From contig DASPIL010000067.1 of NCBI GenBank assembly GCA_035629175.1, positions 124,001 through 188,000 on the forward strand: a stretch of DNA of 64,000 nt. Direction: 5' to 3'. Of this stretch, positions 1 to 8,813 are shown in pieces. The first letter of the stretch is position 1. The number at the start of each line of letters is the position of its first letter. The notes beneath the pieces are model-generated. The model did no database searches. It was not told the origin of the DNA and saw only the letters and a program-made list of their open reading frames with translations. The position numbers and the translations under genes are program-made. Origin of the DNA: Verrucomicrobiia bacterium. Its GTDB lineage: Bacteria > Verrucomicrobiota > Verrucomicrobiia > Limisphaerales > DASXHY01.

Positions 1-37
1 GGTCATCCTCGAGGACGACGATTTTCTCGATGGACAT
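1..37 (-). CDS. Response regulator, N-terminal fragment (cut by window edge)
   Basis: Reading leftwards from an ATG at 37, the twelve codons that remain spell MSIEKIVVLEDD. A short hydrophobic strand followed by an acidic pair (EDD) is the standard opening of a CheY-like receiver domain, where the acidic pair binds Mg2+ next to the phosphorylated Asp. It starts only 9 bases after the stop of the FlgN-like gene and so is probably the fourth gene of that operon. The output domain lies outside the window, so whether it is an NtrC-type activator or another class cannot be told. Confidence 0.55.
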   Translation of the reverse strand, partial: MSIEKIVVLEDD

Positions 38-46
38 ACGGGGCGA

Positions 47-475
47 TTATCCGGCGTGTCGCCGATAGAGCTGGGCAGCGTAGTGTGGGGATTGTCCGGC
101 GAAATTCGAGACATGCTGGGGCGGCAACAATCCCCTGCGGAGCAGGGCTTGCTGGTTTTCGCGGTCAAGCTGAAGAATCCTGACCAAAGCGTCTTGCGCT
201 GTCTGAAGCAGTGCTTTCACTTCGGAATATTGGGCGCGTTCCCGTGAATCAAGCCGCTGCCATGCCTGACGCCACGTGCGCAAAAGATTAAGCGACTGAT
301 CCAAGCGTGAAAGCAAGGCTTTTCTACCCTGGTAAAACTCGAACGGCTGATACTCCCCGCTGTCGGCGAGCGCCTGGCTTTCGCGTGTCACGAGCGTGAG
401 AATTTCATCGCAAAGGAGCTGATGATCCCGCAGGTGATTGCTCAATTGAACGACGAACTCAGGCGTGGGGTTCAT
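47..475 (-). CDS. Small FlgN-like helical protein (142 aa)
   Basis: The protein is soluble, highly charged and predicted almost wholly helical, with heptad-like Leu spacing across residues 35-110 and a C-terminal stretch ILQLDRENQQALLRR that resembles the conserved end of FlgN-type chaperones, where an Asn/Gln-rich helix follows a long coiled coil. The tail (about 115-142) is Pro/Gln/His rich and looks disordered. FlgN proteins hold hook-filament junction proteins for export, but no other flagellar gene is visible here, so the function is only suggested. Its ATG overlaps the stop of the preceding TPR gene by four bases (ATGA), which indicates translational coupling, and a response regulator begins 9 bases downstream. 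Confidence 0.5.
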   Translation of the reverse strand: MNPTPEFVVQLSNHLRDHQLLCDEILTLVTRESQALADSGEYQPFEFYQGRKALLSRLDQSLNLLRTWRQAWQRLDSRERAQYSEVKALLQTAQDALVRILQLDRENQQALLRRGLLPPQHVSNFAGQSPHYAAQLYRRHAG

Positions 476-1926
476 TGGATGGAAGGGAGTTCAGAGGGAA
501 GGCTGGCCGTCACGGGAATGCTGTTGGACGGCTGCCGGAAACTGCGCGTGGCATCCTCGGCGCGGTTATGCCAGTCGAGAAAGTTGAGCCGCCAGCGGGA
601 CATTTCAAAAATCGATTTCAAACTTGGCGTGGCTTTGCCGGTGAGCTCCGACTCACGCTTGAGGATTTGCTGGTACATCTCGGCGGCTTTTGCAGGCTGC
701 CAGAGCCGCTCGTAGGTCATGGCAATCTGGTAGGATACCGGCAGGCGCCATTCCACAGTGTCATCCAATTCCGCGAGGCTGAGATACACATCAAGGGCTT
801 TCGAATATTCGCCTTCGCTGTAGAGGTGATTCCCGATGAGATTTCCCGCGCGCTGCTGCCAGTACGACCAGACCGCGGGACGATCCTCAGTCGCCTGCTT
901 CTGCTCCCGAAGCAGCGTGAGCACCTGTTGGAGCGATTCATTGTTGCGACCGAGCTGCTTCAACGCGTGCGCGAGGTAAAAGCGGACTTCAGGTTGATCC
1001 GGGGAACTGGGATAGCGTTGCAGGTAATCCTGCGCGGAAGCCACGGTTTCCGCGTAGAGCTCGCTCGCGGAATAACAACGCGCGAGCTTGTAGAGTATCG
1101 CGGCTTTGTTTGCGACGTTCGTCTGCTTTAACAGTCGTGCGAAGAATTCAGCCGCGTCGGTGTACTTGCCGAGAATGTAGTGGGTGTCTGCGATCTCCAT
1201 CTGCGCTTGCTGAACCAGCCGAACGTAGTATTCGAGCTGATCGTTCTTCAACACCAGCGCGCTGGTCATCACTCCGTAGAATTTCGTGAGCGCCAGGTTG
1301 TTGATGCCCATTTGCCGAAAGAGCAAACCCTGCCGGAGGAGCACCTCCGGAATGCGCATGTCGTTGGGCCACTTGTTCAGGAATTGCGAATAAATCTGCT
1401 GGGCTCGCGCGGGATTGTTAGAGTCCTGGGCCGCGGCCGCCAGCTCCAGCAACGCTGATTGCTGTACGTTTTCGGGCGATTCGTCACCGAGCAACTCGAT
1501 AAGCATCGGCTCAGCCTGGGCAGCCTGGCGGATGTTCCGAAGGTAGCGCGCTGTTTCCAGCTTGTATTGCAGTTCCGTGAGCTTTGCCTGCGCCGCGACC
1601 TCTTTGGGGGTGCCATTAGTGACCTGCCGTGTGGATGGCGGAGCCGGGGCTGCCGCGTTGGTGAGAGGCTGCGTCACGGGCAGGGGGATCGCCTCAGGAA
1701 GACACTCGGAATCGGGAGCATCGCTCCCATTTGCCGTCGCATGTGCGGCCGTGGGACTTGCGAGGGGAGCAGGCAATTCCAAAGGCAGGGTGGCGTCTGG
1801 ATACAGGCGCGGTGAACCGCCATTCCCCTGCAGGTTGGCAGCGAGGCACAACGTGCACAGGCCAATGCATGCCGACACCCAAGGGCGAAAGCGTGGCCCG
1901 GCGCAGCTCGATGACGAGTCGTTCAT
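472..1926 (-). CDS. Exported TPR-repeat protein (484 aa)
   Basis: The start is the ATG at 1926: it overlaps the TGA of the upstream gene by one base and is followed by a signal-anchor sequence (residues 12-28, hydrophobic, after an Arg/Pro region). A longer upstream reading lacks protein-like composition and is rejected. Residues 30-100 are Pro/Ala rich and low in complexity; from about 105 to 470 the protein is a run of tetratricopeptide-like helix pairs (for example segments around LELAAAAQDSNNPARAQQIY and LGKYTDAAEFFARLL), as in YbgF/BamD-type envelope scaffolds. The C-terminal 25 residues are disordered. It sits between a Pro-rich envelope protein and a FlgN-like protein, all coupled. A role as a periplasmic protein-protein scaffold is an inference; the substrate is unknown. 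Confidence 0.7.
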   Translation of the reverse strand: MNDSSSSCAGPRFRPWVSACIGLCTLCLAANLQGNGGSPRLYPDATLPLELPAPLASPTAAHATANGSDAPDSECLPEAIPLPVTQPLTNAAAPAPPSTRQVTNGTPKEVAAQAKLTELQYKLETARYLRNIRQAAQAEPMLIELLGDESPENVQQSALLELAAAAQDSNNPARAQQIYSQFLNKWPNDMRIPEVLLRQGLLFRQMGINNLALTKFYGVMTSALVLKNDQLEYYVRLVQQAQMEIADTHYILGKYTDAAEFFARLLKQTNVANKAAILYKLARCYSASELYAETVASAQDYLQRYPSSPDQPEVRFYLAHALKQLGRNNESLQQVLTLLREQKQATEDRPAVWSYWQQRAGNLIGNHLYSEGEYSKALDVYLSLAELDDTVEWRLPVSYQIAMTYERLWQPAKAAEMYQQILKRESELTGKATPSLKSIFEMSRWRLNFLDWHNRAEDATRSFRQPSNSIPVTASLPSELPSIQ

Positions 1927-2429
1927 CACTCGGTCTTGTAAATGGCGCGAGAAACGGGGGCGGCCGAGGGCGTGGCCGGCGTGAACGTGACGGGCACGAG
2001 CGCGGATGCCGCCGCGTTGGTGCCGCCCGGATTCGGTTTTAGATATTCCATCAACATTTGAGGACTGATGATGAGCAATTCGTTTGCCGAACTTGAGGGC
2101 GTGGGCTCGTTCGGCGAGGGAAGAGGTTGCGGCAGGAGCGATTCGATCGCAGGCGCGGGGAGTTGCGATGTGGAAGGAACGTCGAAGGCCACGGGAGACG
2201 CATTGGTTGCCGAGTGTTCCGCCGCCGCGGCGGGTTGTGTCGACGAAAGCGCGTTTTCGGGCGGGAAAACGAAGTCTTTCCGCTCTGAGGCTGGCGGAAG
2301 AAAGCGGAAACCGGATGGCCCGATGCGCGGGAGGTATCCCTCTGCAGGCGCCGAGAAAACCATCGCTCCCATGATGAGTGCGGAGGCAGTCCAGCCCGTT
2401 TTGATCCGATCGGCGAAATTCATATGCAT
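1926..2429 (-). CDS. Hypothetical exported Pro/Ala-rich protein (167 aa)
   Basis: Starts MHMNFADRIKTGWTAS; either Met (2429 or 2423) is possible. A hydrophobic segment at residues 14-29 ending in an Ala-x-Ala-like site (FSAPAEG) reads as a signal peptide. The rest is Pro/Ser/Ala rich without cysteines and without a recognisable fold; a short ordered patch ELLIISPQMLMEYLKP lies near residue 115. It is the first gene of the leftward operon and its TGA shares one base with the ATG of the TPR gene. The family is not recognised. The 144 bases between it and the divergent HDOD gene must hold both promoters. Confidence 0.6.
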   Translation of the reverse strand: MHMNFADRIKTGWTASALIMGAMVFSAPAEGYLPRIGPSGFRFLPPASERKDFVFPPENALSSTQPAAAAEHSATNASPVAFDVPSTSQLPAPAIESLLPQPLPSPNEPTPSSSANELLIISPQMLMEYLKPNPGGTNAAASALVPVTFTPATPSAAPVSRAIYKTE

Positions 2430-2579
2430 TGGAGCCGGGCGTATTTGTTGCCTCCGGCTGGTGCGGTTGAATCGGCAAAAGTTGCCGCTCCTTGAGATGT
2501 AAAACCGGGCGCGTTCCTGTTCAAGTTCCCCTGCTGGGCGTCGATAGCGGGGACGTTCACGAGTTGAACCAATTTGAAT

Positions 2580-3491
2580 ATGATTTCCGTTCTCAGTCCG
2601 ACTGCCGTGCGACGGCTGGATCCGAAAGAGATCGCCGCGCGCCTTGAATTGTGCCCGTCCCTTCCTTCCCTCAGCAGCATCAACAAAGCGTTGCAGGGAT
2701 TGATCTTCGCGGAACAACGCTTCTCCGCCCAGATTTCCGAGATCATCCGCCGCGATCCCAGCCTTACGGCGAGGTTGCTGCGCCTGGTGAATTCGGTTTA
2801 CTACGGCCTGACCACCCCGGTGAACAGCATCGAGGAAGCGGTGTTCTACCTTGGCATTCGCCAGATTCGCCAGCTCACGACGGTGACGCCGATCATCGAG
2901 GACTTTCAGAAACTGTCGGGCAAGTGCAACTTTCCCTGGCGCGAGTTCTGGCAGCATTGCATCGGGACCGCGATCCTGAGCCGCGAGATCTGCAGTTCGG
3001 TCCAGGCGCCTGCGGATGAATCTGACTACGTCGGCGGCCTCGTGCATGACGTGGGTAAAATCGTGATGGCCTTCAGCTTCCCGGATCATTTTGCTGAGAT
3101 CCATCGCCAGGCTGAATCCGGCGAGCATGAGTTGCTCGACCTGGAGAATCAAATTCTCGGCATCGACCACGCCGAACTCGGCGCCCAATACCTGGAACGC
3201 CACCACCTGCCTGAAGTGATGGTGAAATCCGCCCGCTATCATCATCAGCCTGAAAAGGCGGAGGAGTTCGCGCCGATCGTTGCGTCAGTTCAGATTGCTG
3301 ACCTGCTGATGCGCAACGCGAACATTGGGTGCAGCGGCAATTACAAGCCCGTGACAACCGAGCAATGCATGTTGGCGTCGGGCTGGCAGGTGTTGTTCCC
3401 GAACCGCCATGAAGCGGATCAGGCGATCGCCCGGGCTTCCCTGCACCGCAGCGTCGAGCGTTTGCCGCACGTGCTCGAGGGCCTGGTCTAA
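2580..3491 (+). CDS. HDOD-domain signalling protein (303 aa)
   Basis: Residues about 20-215 match the HDOD fold, a relative of HD-GYP phosphodiesterases: SLPSLSSINKALQ, the DPSLTARLLRLVNSVYYG helix pair typical of HDOD, then GLVHDVGKIVMAF near residue 155. The His-Asp pair of the HD superfamily is kept here, although many HDOD proteins have lost the metal site, and there is no GYP motif. HDOD proteins act in regulation (two-component output, motility, stress) rather than by a known catalytic step. The C-terminal 90 residues have no assignable domain. The start is taken at ATG 2580; an in-frame TTG at 2574 is possible, and neither has a clear ribosome binding site. A strong terminator follows at once. 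Confidence 0.85.
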   Translation: MISVLSPTAVRRLDPKEIAARLELCPSLPSLSSINKALQGLIFAEQRFSAQISEIIRRDPSLTARLLRLVNSVYYGLTTPVNSIEEAVFYLGIRQIRQLTTVTPIIEDFQKLSGKCNFPWREFWQHCIGTAILSREICSSVQAPADESDYVGGLVHDVGKIVMAFSFPDHFAEIHRQAESGEHELLDLENQILGIDHAELGAQYLERHHLPEVMVKSARYHHQPEKAEEFAPIVASVQIADLLMRNANIGCSGNYKPVTTEQCMLASGWQVLFPNRHEADQAIARASLHRSVERLPHVLEGLV

Positions 3492-3521
3492 TTTGTCTGC
3501 GACTGCGGCTGCGAACCGCAC

Positions 3522-3564
3522 CGCCGGTTGCTGGCCGGGTACTCCGCCAGCAACCGGCGTTTTT
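3522..3564 (+). terminator. Rho-independent terminator after the HDOD gene
   Basis: A perfect 14-bp stem (3522-3535 with 3546-3559), 10-base loop and five T residues (3560-3564) lie 30 bases after the HDOD stop. The same hairpin faces the end of the convergent M64 peptidase gene (stop at 3566), so it may slow transcription from both sides, though the T tract serves only the plus strand. Confidence 0.85.
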
Positions 3565-3565
3565 C

Positions 3566-6500
3566 TTACCAAAGGCCGGAAGGATGATAGCGATGATTGA
3601 ATATCCACTTCGGATAAATCGCTTCCAGCTTGTAATGGTTGGAATGGCTGCGCAGGAGGCCAAACCAGTTCTTGTTGTAGACGAACAGGTCATCCCATCC
3701 ACCCGTGCCCCGGAAGTCGGAGACATGGAACGAGTCCACTGAACCCAGATTCCACCCGCCTATCCAGTTGTCCTGCCACGTGCCCTGAAGGTTTCCGCTG
3801 CCTGTGGAACGCAGGATGCCGAGGTATTCGGTCGACCAGTTCACAGCATTGAATACGGAGAGATCGTCGCGTCCGTCACCGTTCACATCGGCCGTGCGAA
3901 ACCGATCGTGGCGCCGCATCTGCCACCCGGGCACATCGTTGCCCGCATTGTCGTATCGCTTCTGTGGATTAATGTTTCCGTTTACAACACGCATCATGCC
4001 CAGATACACCGGGCCCCAATCGAAGCCATTGAAGATCGCCAGATCAGACATGCGGTCGTTGTCGTAATCCAACACATGCAGCACGTCCTTGCGGCGCATC
4101 TGCCAGAAGCCGGGGATTGTTCCATAGTAGCGATCTCGCAGAGCCAGCCCGCCGGGCACTGCCGCATAGGTGCGCAGATGCACCTGCGCCCAGCTTGCTG
4201 TGTCTATGACGGCGAGATCGTCGCGATCGTCTTCAGTGAAATCGCCAACGTGGAATTTCTCGTTTCGGCCCATCTCCCAGTTCGGAAGGAACTGGTCATA
4301 ACGCCGCACGTATTGCAGCGCGCTTCCCGTCGATCGTGTCAGCAGGAAATAGGGCATGATCCAGTTCTTACCGTTGAAGACCATGAGGTCGCTGCGGCCG
4401 TCGTCGTCGAGGTCCCCAACGTAGAACTCATCGCCCGCAGTCATCTGCCATCCGGGAAGGTTGCTTGCATAAATGTGCACGGGTTCGAATCGATTGCCGA
4501 ACGATCGCAACATGCATACGTAGGGCTGCGCCCAGTCATTGACGTTCGCTACATACAGGTCATCCATGCCGTCGTTGTTGAAATCGCCCACGCGGATGAT
4601 GTCGTTCTTGCGGGTAATCCAAAGCCAGTTGCGCGCGGCGTTCCACAGCGGCCCCGTGTTAAACCATGTGGGTTGCAGCACGCCTGTGACAGAGCGGGGA
4701 GGGCTGCCCTTCACCGGATCGTTTGCTCCAACGTTGCGGTCTCGCGCGAGATAGAGGGAGAGTTGGCGGTCGTCCAGCATCACGACATCATCCAGGCCGT
4801 CGCCGTCGAAGTCGCCCACCACGGTTTTTCGGAAGTCGCCTTCCTGCCGCGGACGGAAGTTCTCGCGCACCTGGGTGTAGCCGACGGGATTATTCACGGG
4901 CGTGTTGTTGTTCATGCGGCCGCGCCACGACGGCCGGTAAATCCCGGTCCACCATTGACCCGAGCCCATGGTTGCACCAGGGAAGATGCCGACGTCCTGC
5001 TGGTTGTCGGCAATGTTTGCCTGTGCGGTTGGGAGCGGGCGCCACGATGGGATCCAGCTGGCCCACTTCACGTTGGAGCGCGACGTGGTGTTATCCAGGT
5101 TCGGCGCGCCGGGTTTGCTTCCCCCGTAACTGCCGCATCCGGCGGCTCCCTGGTTGCATTGATATTCATCACCCAGCGTTCCGGGATTGTGTCCGAATTC
5201 GTGCGCAAACGTTCCCCAGCCCGAACCCAGCGTGACTGCGAAGTGACTGCTTCTGGCGCAGCCGCCGCCGTTCGCTTCATTCAACACCACAGCGACCATG
5301 TCGGCTTCGGGAACGTGATGATTCAGGAAACCTGCAAGGCGGATTTCCGTTCCGAGCTCAAGCGGGAAAATCGACAGTGGGGTGGGCTCCATCCAGCAAC
5401 GATTCCAATTGCCGCTGTAGCGGAACATCAGTGCGGTATTGCGCGCGAGGGTGACGTTCCCGTTCGCATCCACTTGCGTGACCCCTGAATCCTGCGAAGT
5501 CGTGTTGATGCGAAAGACATTCATCGCGTTCATGATTTCCGGGTGAATATCCTGGCCGAACAACTGGTTCATCACCACGTTGCTCACATAATTGTTGAAC
5601 AGGGCCTGGTCGCCCGGGGTGTTGCGAAAGCCGTCGGCAATGATGACGAAATTAAATTTCTGAGAGCGCGGACCGCTCACGTGCAGTTGCGTGAGCGTTG
5701 AACCGTCATGGTTCGCCGCGTGAACTTCTCCCTCGCCTTCCCGCGTTTTCTCCAGCAGTTCAACGATGTTCGTTTCGTTCAGGACTGTAAGCGGTTTGAA
5801 GCTCTTTTCATTTCGAAGGAAAGCCTCAGGTGTGAGGAATTCAAGGTCGGCCAGCTCGAGATATTGATAGAGTTCAAGCCTGAGCCCGTCGAACACCGGT
5901 TTGCCCTCAACGACCGGAACGGGGACGGGCAGCCGGATGACACCCCCATGCGACTCATGCACGCCATGCGACCCGCGGAACGGTGGATCATATGAACGCT
6001 CGAAGAACGGATCAGGGCCGACGCCAATGTAGAAGATGTTGCCCGGAACATTCGGCGCGCCGGCCGGACTGCGAATCACCCAGATCGTGGAGCCAATCGT
6101 CGGCAACGGAAACGGTTCCGGGAGACGGGAATCGCCTTCCAATTCGTACGCCGTCAGCGGGTTCACCTCGCCGTCCTCGTGAACTTCGATCGTGAGGCGC
6201 AAGTGTGTTCCGGGCTCGCGGAAGTTCGGGATCGGATCCGGGGGCGTTCCGGGCGGCAGGTCAGGAATGTCGATGAGGAGCTTCATGTCTGCGTCTTCGC
6301 GCGGCGGCGGGTCCACCACGCCTTCCTTCGGCAGTTCGCGGATGTTGTCGCCGTTCCAGCCCTTGTCGATCTCCCCTTCGCCCGGCTCATTGTCCGGCAA
6401 GCCCCCTGTTTGCGGCCGAGGTTCGCTCGGGAAGAGATTCGCCAATGACGGATCGTCCTTTTGAAAAGCTGGCGTCCAGACGCGGACACCCCATTTGCCA

Positions 6501-6823
6501 ATCAAACCTTCAAGGTCGGGCGCCCGATAGCGTCCGGGCGGAACAGGTGCGCTGCCGTCATTTCGTTCCGTCAGGAACAAGTCCGTATCCGTGCGGCGCG
6601 ACAGAAATCCCAGAAGGTCGTTCAAGGTGATCGGACCCGTGATATCGAGTTGCAGGGTGCCTTCGTCCACAAGGAAGGAAACGGGTGCTGGCCACGTGAC
6701 GACCCGAAAAAACCGTTCAGGAAAGTCGTCTTCCATCGGCACGTTCAGTTCCAATTCCGATCCCCACGTGAGAACCGGATCGCTCACCGGCGTCCAGGCC
6801 GCCATGTTCGTTGTGGATTCCAT
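3566..6823 (-). CDS. Secreted M64 (IgA-peptidase-like) metallopeptidase with FG-GAP repeats
   Basis: The readable frame gives 1085 aa from ATG 6823. The peptidase core is at about 370-640: a zinc motif HEFGH followed by GTLGDEY near residue 545 fits the M64 pattern HExxH...DEY. From about 670 to the end there are six or seven FG-GAP/VCBS repeats with Ca2+-binding loops of the type DFDGDGLDD, as in beta-propeller adhesins. The N-terminal 60 residues include the phylum-typical ERFFRV strand that usually closes a small beta domain. The true N terminus is probably further upstream: in-frame coding with protein-like composition continues to 7009, but a start is only reached by a one-base shift (see 6824-7002). 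The predicted location is outside the cell or on its surface, with a role in protein degradation. No obvious C-terminal sorting signal is seen. Confidence 0.85.
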   Translation of the reverse strand: MESTTNMAAWTPVSDPVLTWGSELELNVPMEDDFPERFFRVVTWPAPVSFLVDEGTLQLDITGPITLNDLLGFLSRRTDTDLFLTERNDGSAPVPPGRYRAPDLEGLIGKWGVRVWTPAFQKDDPSLANLFPSEPRPQTGGLPDNEPGEGEIDKGWNGDNIRELPKEGVVDPPPREDADMKLLIDIPDLPPGTPPDPIPNFREPGTHLRLTIEVHEDGEVNPLTAYELEGDSRLPEPFPLPTIGSTIWVIRSPAGAPNVPGNIFYIGVGPDPFFERSYDPPFRGSHGVHESHGGVIRLPVPVPVVEGKPVFDGLRLELYQYLELADLEFLTPEAFLRNEKSFKPLTVLNETNIVELLEKTREGEGEVHAANHDGSTLTQLHVSGPRSQKFNFVIIADGFRNTPGDQALFNNYVSNVVMNQLFGQDIHPEIMNAMNVFRINTTSQDSGVTQVDANGNVTLARNTALMFRYSGNWNRCWMEPTPLSIFPLELGTEIRLAGFLNHHVPEADMVAVVLNEANGGGCARSSHFAVTLGSGWGTFAHEFGHNPGTLGDEYQCNQGAAGCGSYGGSKPGAPNLDNTTSRSNVKWASWIPSWRPLPTAQANIADNQQDVGIFPGATMGSGQWWTGIYRPSWRGRMNNNTPVNNPVGYTQVRENFRPRQEGDFRKTVVGDFDGDGLDDVVMLDDRQLSLYLARDRNVGANDPVKGSPPRSVTGVLQPTWFNTGPLWNAARNWLWITRKNDIIRVGDFNNDGMDDLYVANVNDWAQPYVCMLRSFGNRFEPVHIYASNLPGWQMTAGDEFYVGDLDDDGRSDLMVFNGKNWIMPYFLLTRSTGSALQYVRRYDQFLPNWEMGRNEKFHVGDFTEDDRDDLAVIDTASWAQVHLRTYAAVPGGLALRDRYYGTIPGFWQMRRKDVLHVLDYDNDRMSDLAIFNGFDWGPVYLGMMRVVNGNINPQKRYDNAGNDVPGWQMRRHDRFRTADVNGDGRDDLSVFNAVNWSTEYLGILRSTGSGNLQGTWQDNWIGGWNLGSVDSFHVSDFRGTGGWDDLFVYNKNWFGLLRSHSNHYKLEAIYPKWIFNHRYHPSGLW

Positions 6824-7002
6824 CCGGACGAGATGATTCGGCTCCAGCGCCAGCTTGAGGCCAAGCCAGCCGGCGGACCCGAATTCGTCTTCGACGATGA
6901 AACTCTCGACAATTTCCGATCCGGCAGCACGGGCGTTGGGAACCGATATCAGACCGCCTACGCACAGGGGGACCCAAGGGACAGCAAAGCACTGATCTTC
7001 AT
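6824..7002 (-). other. Frameshifted signal peptide and N terminus of the M64 peptidase
   Basis: An ATG at 7002 opens MKISALLSLGSPCA and then hits a stop. If one base is added within the G run at 6967-6971, the frame becomes MKISALLSLGSP, one residue, then CVGGLISVPNARA, which is a good signal peptide with an A-x-A cleavage site, and it continues without interruption through SEIVESFIVEDEFGSAGW into the peptidase frame at 6823. There is no ATG, GTG or TTG in the peptidase frame between the upstream stop (7007-7009) and 6823. This is either a base-calling error in a homopolymer or a real length change. Confidence 0.65.
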
Positions 7003-7372
7003 AACTTTAGACTGGCTTTCAGTTAGCGCGCGGAGAGACGGCGCGTTTCGGAGGGAGATGGAAAACGCCCGTGAGCGCATTCATCAGTCCGGAGTGGATG
7101 CTCCGGACTATTACGTAAGGGATTGTCTGATGCAATCGAAAAGATTCAAAGGATTTGGCATGGCGACACGCAGTGGGATTTACAAGTCTGATGTATCGCC
7201 GGGTTCCAAGTCGGCAGGGTGTGATCAACGCCAGGCAGCAGATTTGACAGCCTGTGGATGTGGGAAGCCGGACCTTCAATTCGCGCGGGGAACCCCCCCC
7301 TGCTCTTTAGCGAGTGGTTGAAAGGAAAACGACGTTTCCAAGCCGCGGGTGTTTCCCTATCTTCGTCCGACT
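7003..7372. other. Intergenic region with one strong hairpin
   Basis: No convincing gene lies in these 370 bases; a short leftward reading frame at 7019-7279 has no protein-like features. A perfect 9-bp inverted repeat (AGTCCGGAG at 7086-7094, CTCCGGACT at 7101-7109, 6-base loop) has no T tract and is unexplained. The promoters of the divergent M64 and mpl genes must be in this interval. Confidence 0.5.
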
Positions 7373-8767
7373 ATGTTGCTTTCGGTTCGGTCAGTTCACT
7401 TTGTGGGGATCTGCGGCACAGCCATGGCATCCGCCGCGGTCGCGATGAAGGAGAAGGGCTTCGAAGTCACGGGTTCGGATCAGAGTGTTTACCCGCCGAT
7501 GTCAACCTTTCTCGCCGAACGCCAGATTCCCGTCATGAACGGCTATGCGGAGCGGAATCTCGCACATCAGCCCGACCTGATTGTCATTGGCAACGCCATT
7601 TCCCGCGGCAATCCGGAAGCCGAGTTTGCCCTCGATCACAAGCTCCGCTATTGCTCTCTGCCCGAGTTGCTCAAGGAATATTTCATCCGTGGCAAACGCT
7701 CGATCGTTGTCGCGGGGACACACGGCAAAACCACCACCACGTCGCTGCTCACGTGGGTGTTCGAGCATAACGGGCTGAATCCGAGTTATCTTATTGGGGG
7801 AATTCCGAACAACCTTTCACAGGGCGCCCGATTCACGGACAGCTCGTGGTTCATCATTGAGGGCGATGAATACGACACCGCATTTTTCGACAAGCGGAGC
7901 AAGTTCGTGCACTACCTGCCTGAGGTGGTTGTTGCCAACAACCTTGAGTTCGACCATGCAGACATCTTCGAGAATCTCGCGGCCATTCAGAAATCGTTCT
8001 CACATCTCTTTCGGCTGATTCCGCGCAATGGCCTGCTGCTGGGAAACGGCGACGATCACCATCTCGCGCCCTTGTTGAACGTGACCCATTGCCCGGTGAA
8101 GCGGTTTGGGCTCGGCGGCGATTACGCCGTGAACGCGTTTAACATCCGCTACGGACCGACGGCCACCGAGTTTGAAATTCCGAGTTTTAAGTTTCACCTG
8201 AATCTGGTCGGGGAACTGAACGTGCGAAACGCCCTCGCGGTCATTGGCTGCGCCAAACATTGCGGCCTCTCGAACAAGCAAATCCAGGGCGCCTTCGACA
8301 CGTTCAAGGGAATCAAGCGGCGCATGGAGATCAAGGGAATCGCTGGCGGCGTCACAATCATCGACGACTTCGGGCATCACCCGACCGCCATTCGCGAAAC
8401 CCTGCGCGCGCTGCGAATCCGGTATCCGCAACAGAAGCTTTGGGCGGTATTCGAACCGCGCAGCAACACCACGCGCCGCAATGTTTTCCAGGCGGAATTG
8501 GCGGATGCGTTCGCCGATGCCGATGCCGTCGTGGTTTCGGAAGTGGCGCGGCTCGAACAATTGCCACCCGGCGAACGTCTGAACCCCGCGCAGTTGATGC
8601 AGGATATTCAGGCGCTCGGAAAAGACGCAACGTACCTCGTTGACGCCGACGCGATTGTCGCTCACGTCGCAAGGCATGCCCAGGGCGGAGAGATCGTGTG
8701 TGTGTTCAGCAATGGCGGGTTCGGGGGCATCCATGCAAAACTGATCGAGCGGCTGGGACGGCGGTAA
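7373..8767 (+). CDS. mpl: UDP-N-acetylmuramate:L-alanyl-gamma-D-glutamyl-meso-DAP ligase
   Basis: This murein-recycling enzyme joins the tripeptide L-Ala-gamma-D-Glu-meso-DAP to UDP-MurNAc in the cytoplasm, using ATP. The 464-aa product has the Mur ligase order: N-terminal Rossmann domain opening HFVGICGTAMASAA (Mpl/MurC type), the ATP-binding loop GTHGKTTTTS near residue 105, the EGDEYDTAFFDKRSKF segment characteristic of Mpl, the central NLEFDHADIF motif and a C-terminal domain with VFEPRSNTTRRNVFQ. The length matches the family (about 450-460). The ATG at 7373 is chosen because the conserved domain begins within a few residues; an in-frame GTG at 7349 would only add eight residues. Its presence implies meso-DAP peptidoglycan that is recycled. 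Confidence 0.95.
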   Translation: MLLSVRSVHFVGICGTAMASAAVAMKEKGFEVTGSDQSVYPPMSTFLAERQIPVMNGYAERNLAHQPDLIVIGNAISRGNPEAEFALDHKLRYCSLPELLKEYFIRGKRSIVVAGTHGKTTTTSLLTWVFEHNGLNPSYLIGGIPNNLSQGARFTDSSWFIIEGDEYDTAFFDKRSKFVHYLPEVVVANNLEFDHADIFENLAAIQKSFSHLFRLIPRNGLLLGNGDDHHLAPLLNVTHCPVKRFGLGGDYAVNAFNIRYGPTATEFEIPSFKFHLNLVGELNVRNALAVIGCAKHCGLSNKQIQGAFDTFKGIKRRMEIKGIAGGVTIIDDFGHHPTAIRETLRALRIRYPQQKLWAVFEPRSNTTRRNVFQAELADAFADADAVVVSEVARLEQLPPGERLNPAQLMQDIQALGKDATYLVDADAIVAHVARHAQGGEIVCVFSNGGFGGIHAKLIERLGRR

Positions 8768-8813
8768 CTTAGAATTTTTGAAGGCTTCACCCACCTGTCA
8801 CGTCTGAAAACGC

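Noticed and set aside
1927-2478. Extension of the TPR protein upstream to 2478
   Set aside because: The composition is Arg/His rich and unlike protein, and it overlaps the upstream gene; ATG 1926 with a signal sequence is far better.
2430-3245. Extension of the Pro-rich protein across the HDOD gene
   Set aside because: It is antisense of a well-supported gene; the signal peptide begins at 2429.
3908-5488. Rightward frame of 526 codons within the M64 gene
   Set aside because: Antisense of conserved FG-GAP and peptidase sequence; His/Val rich with no domain.
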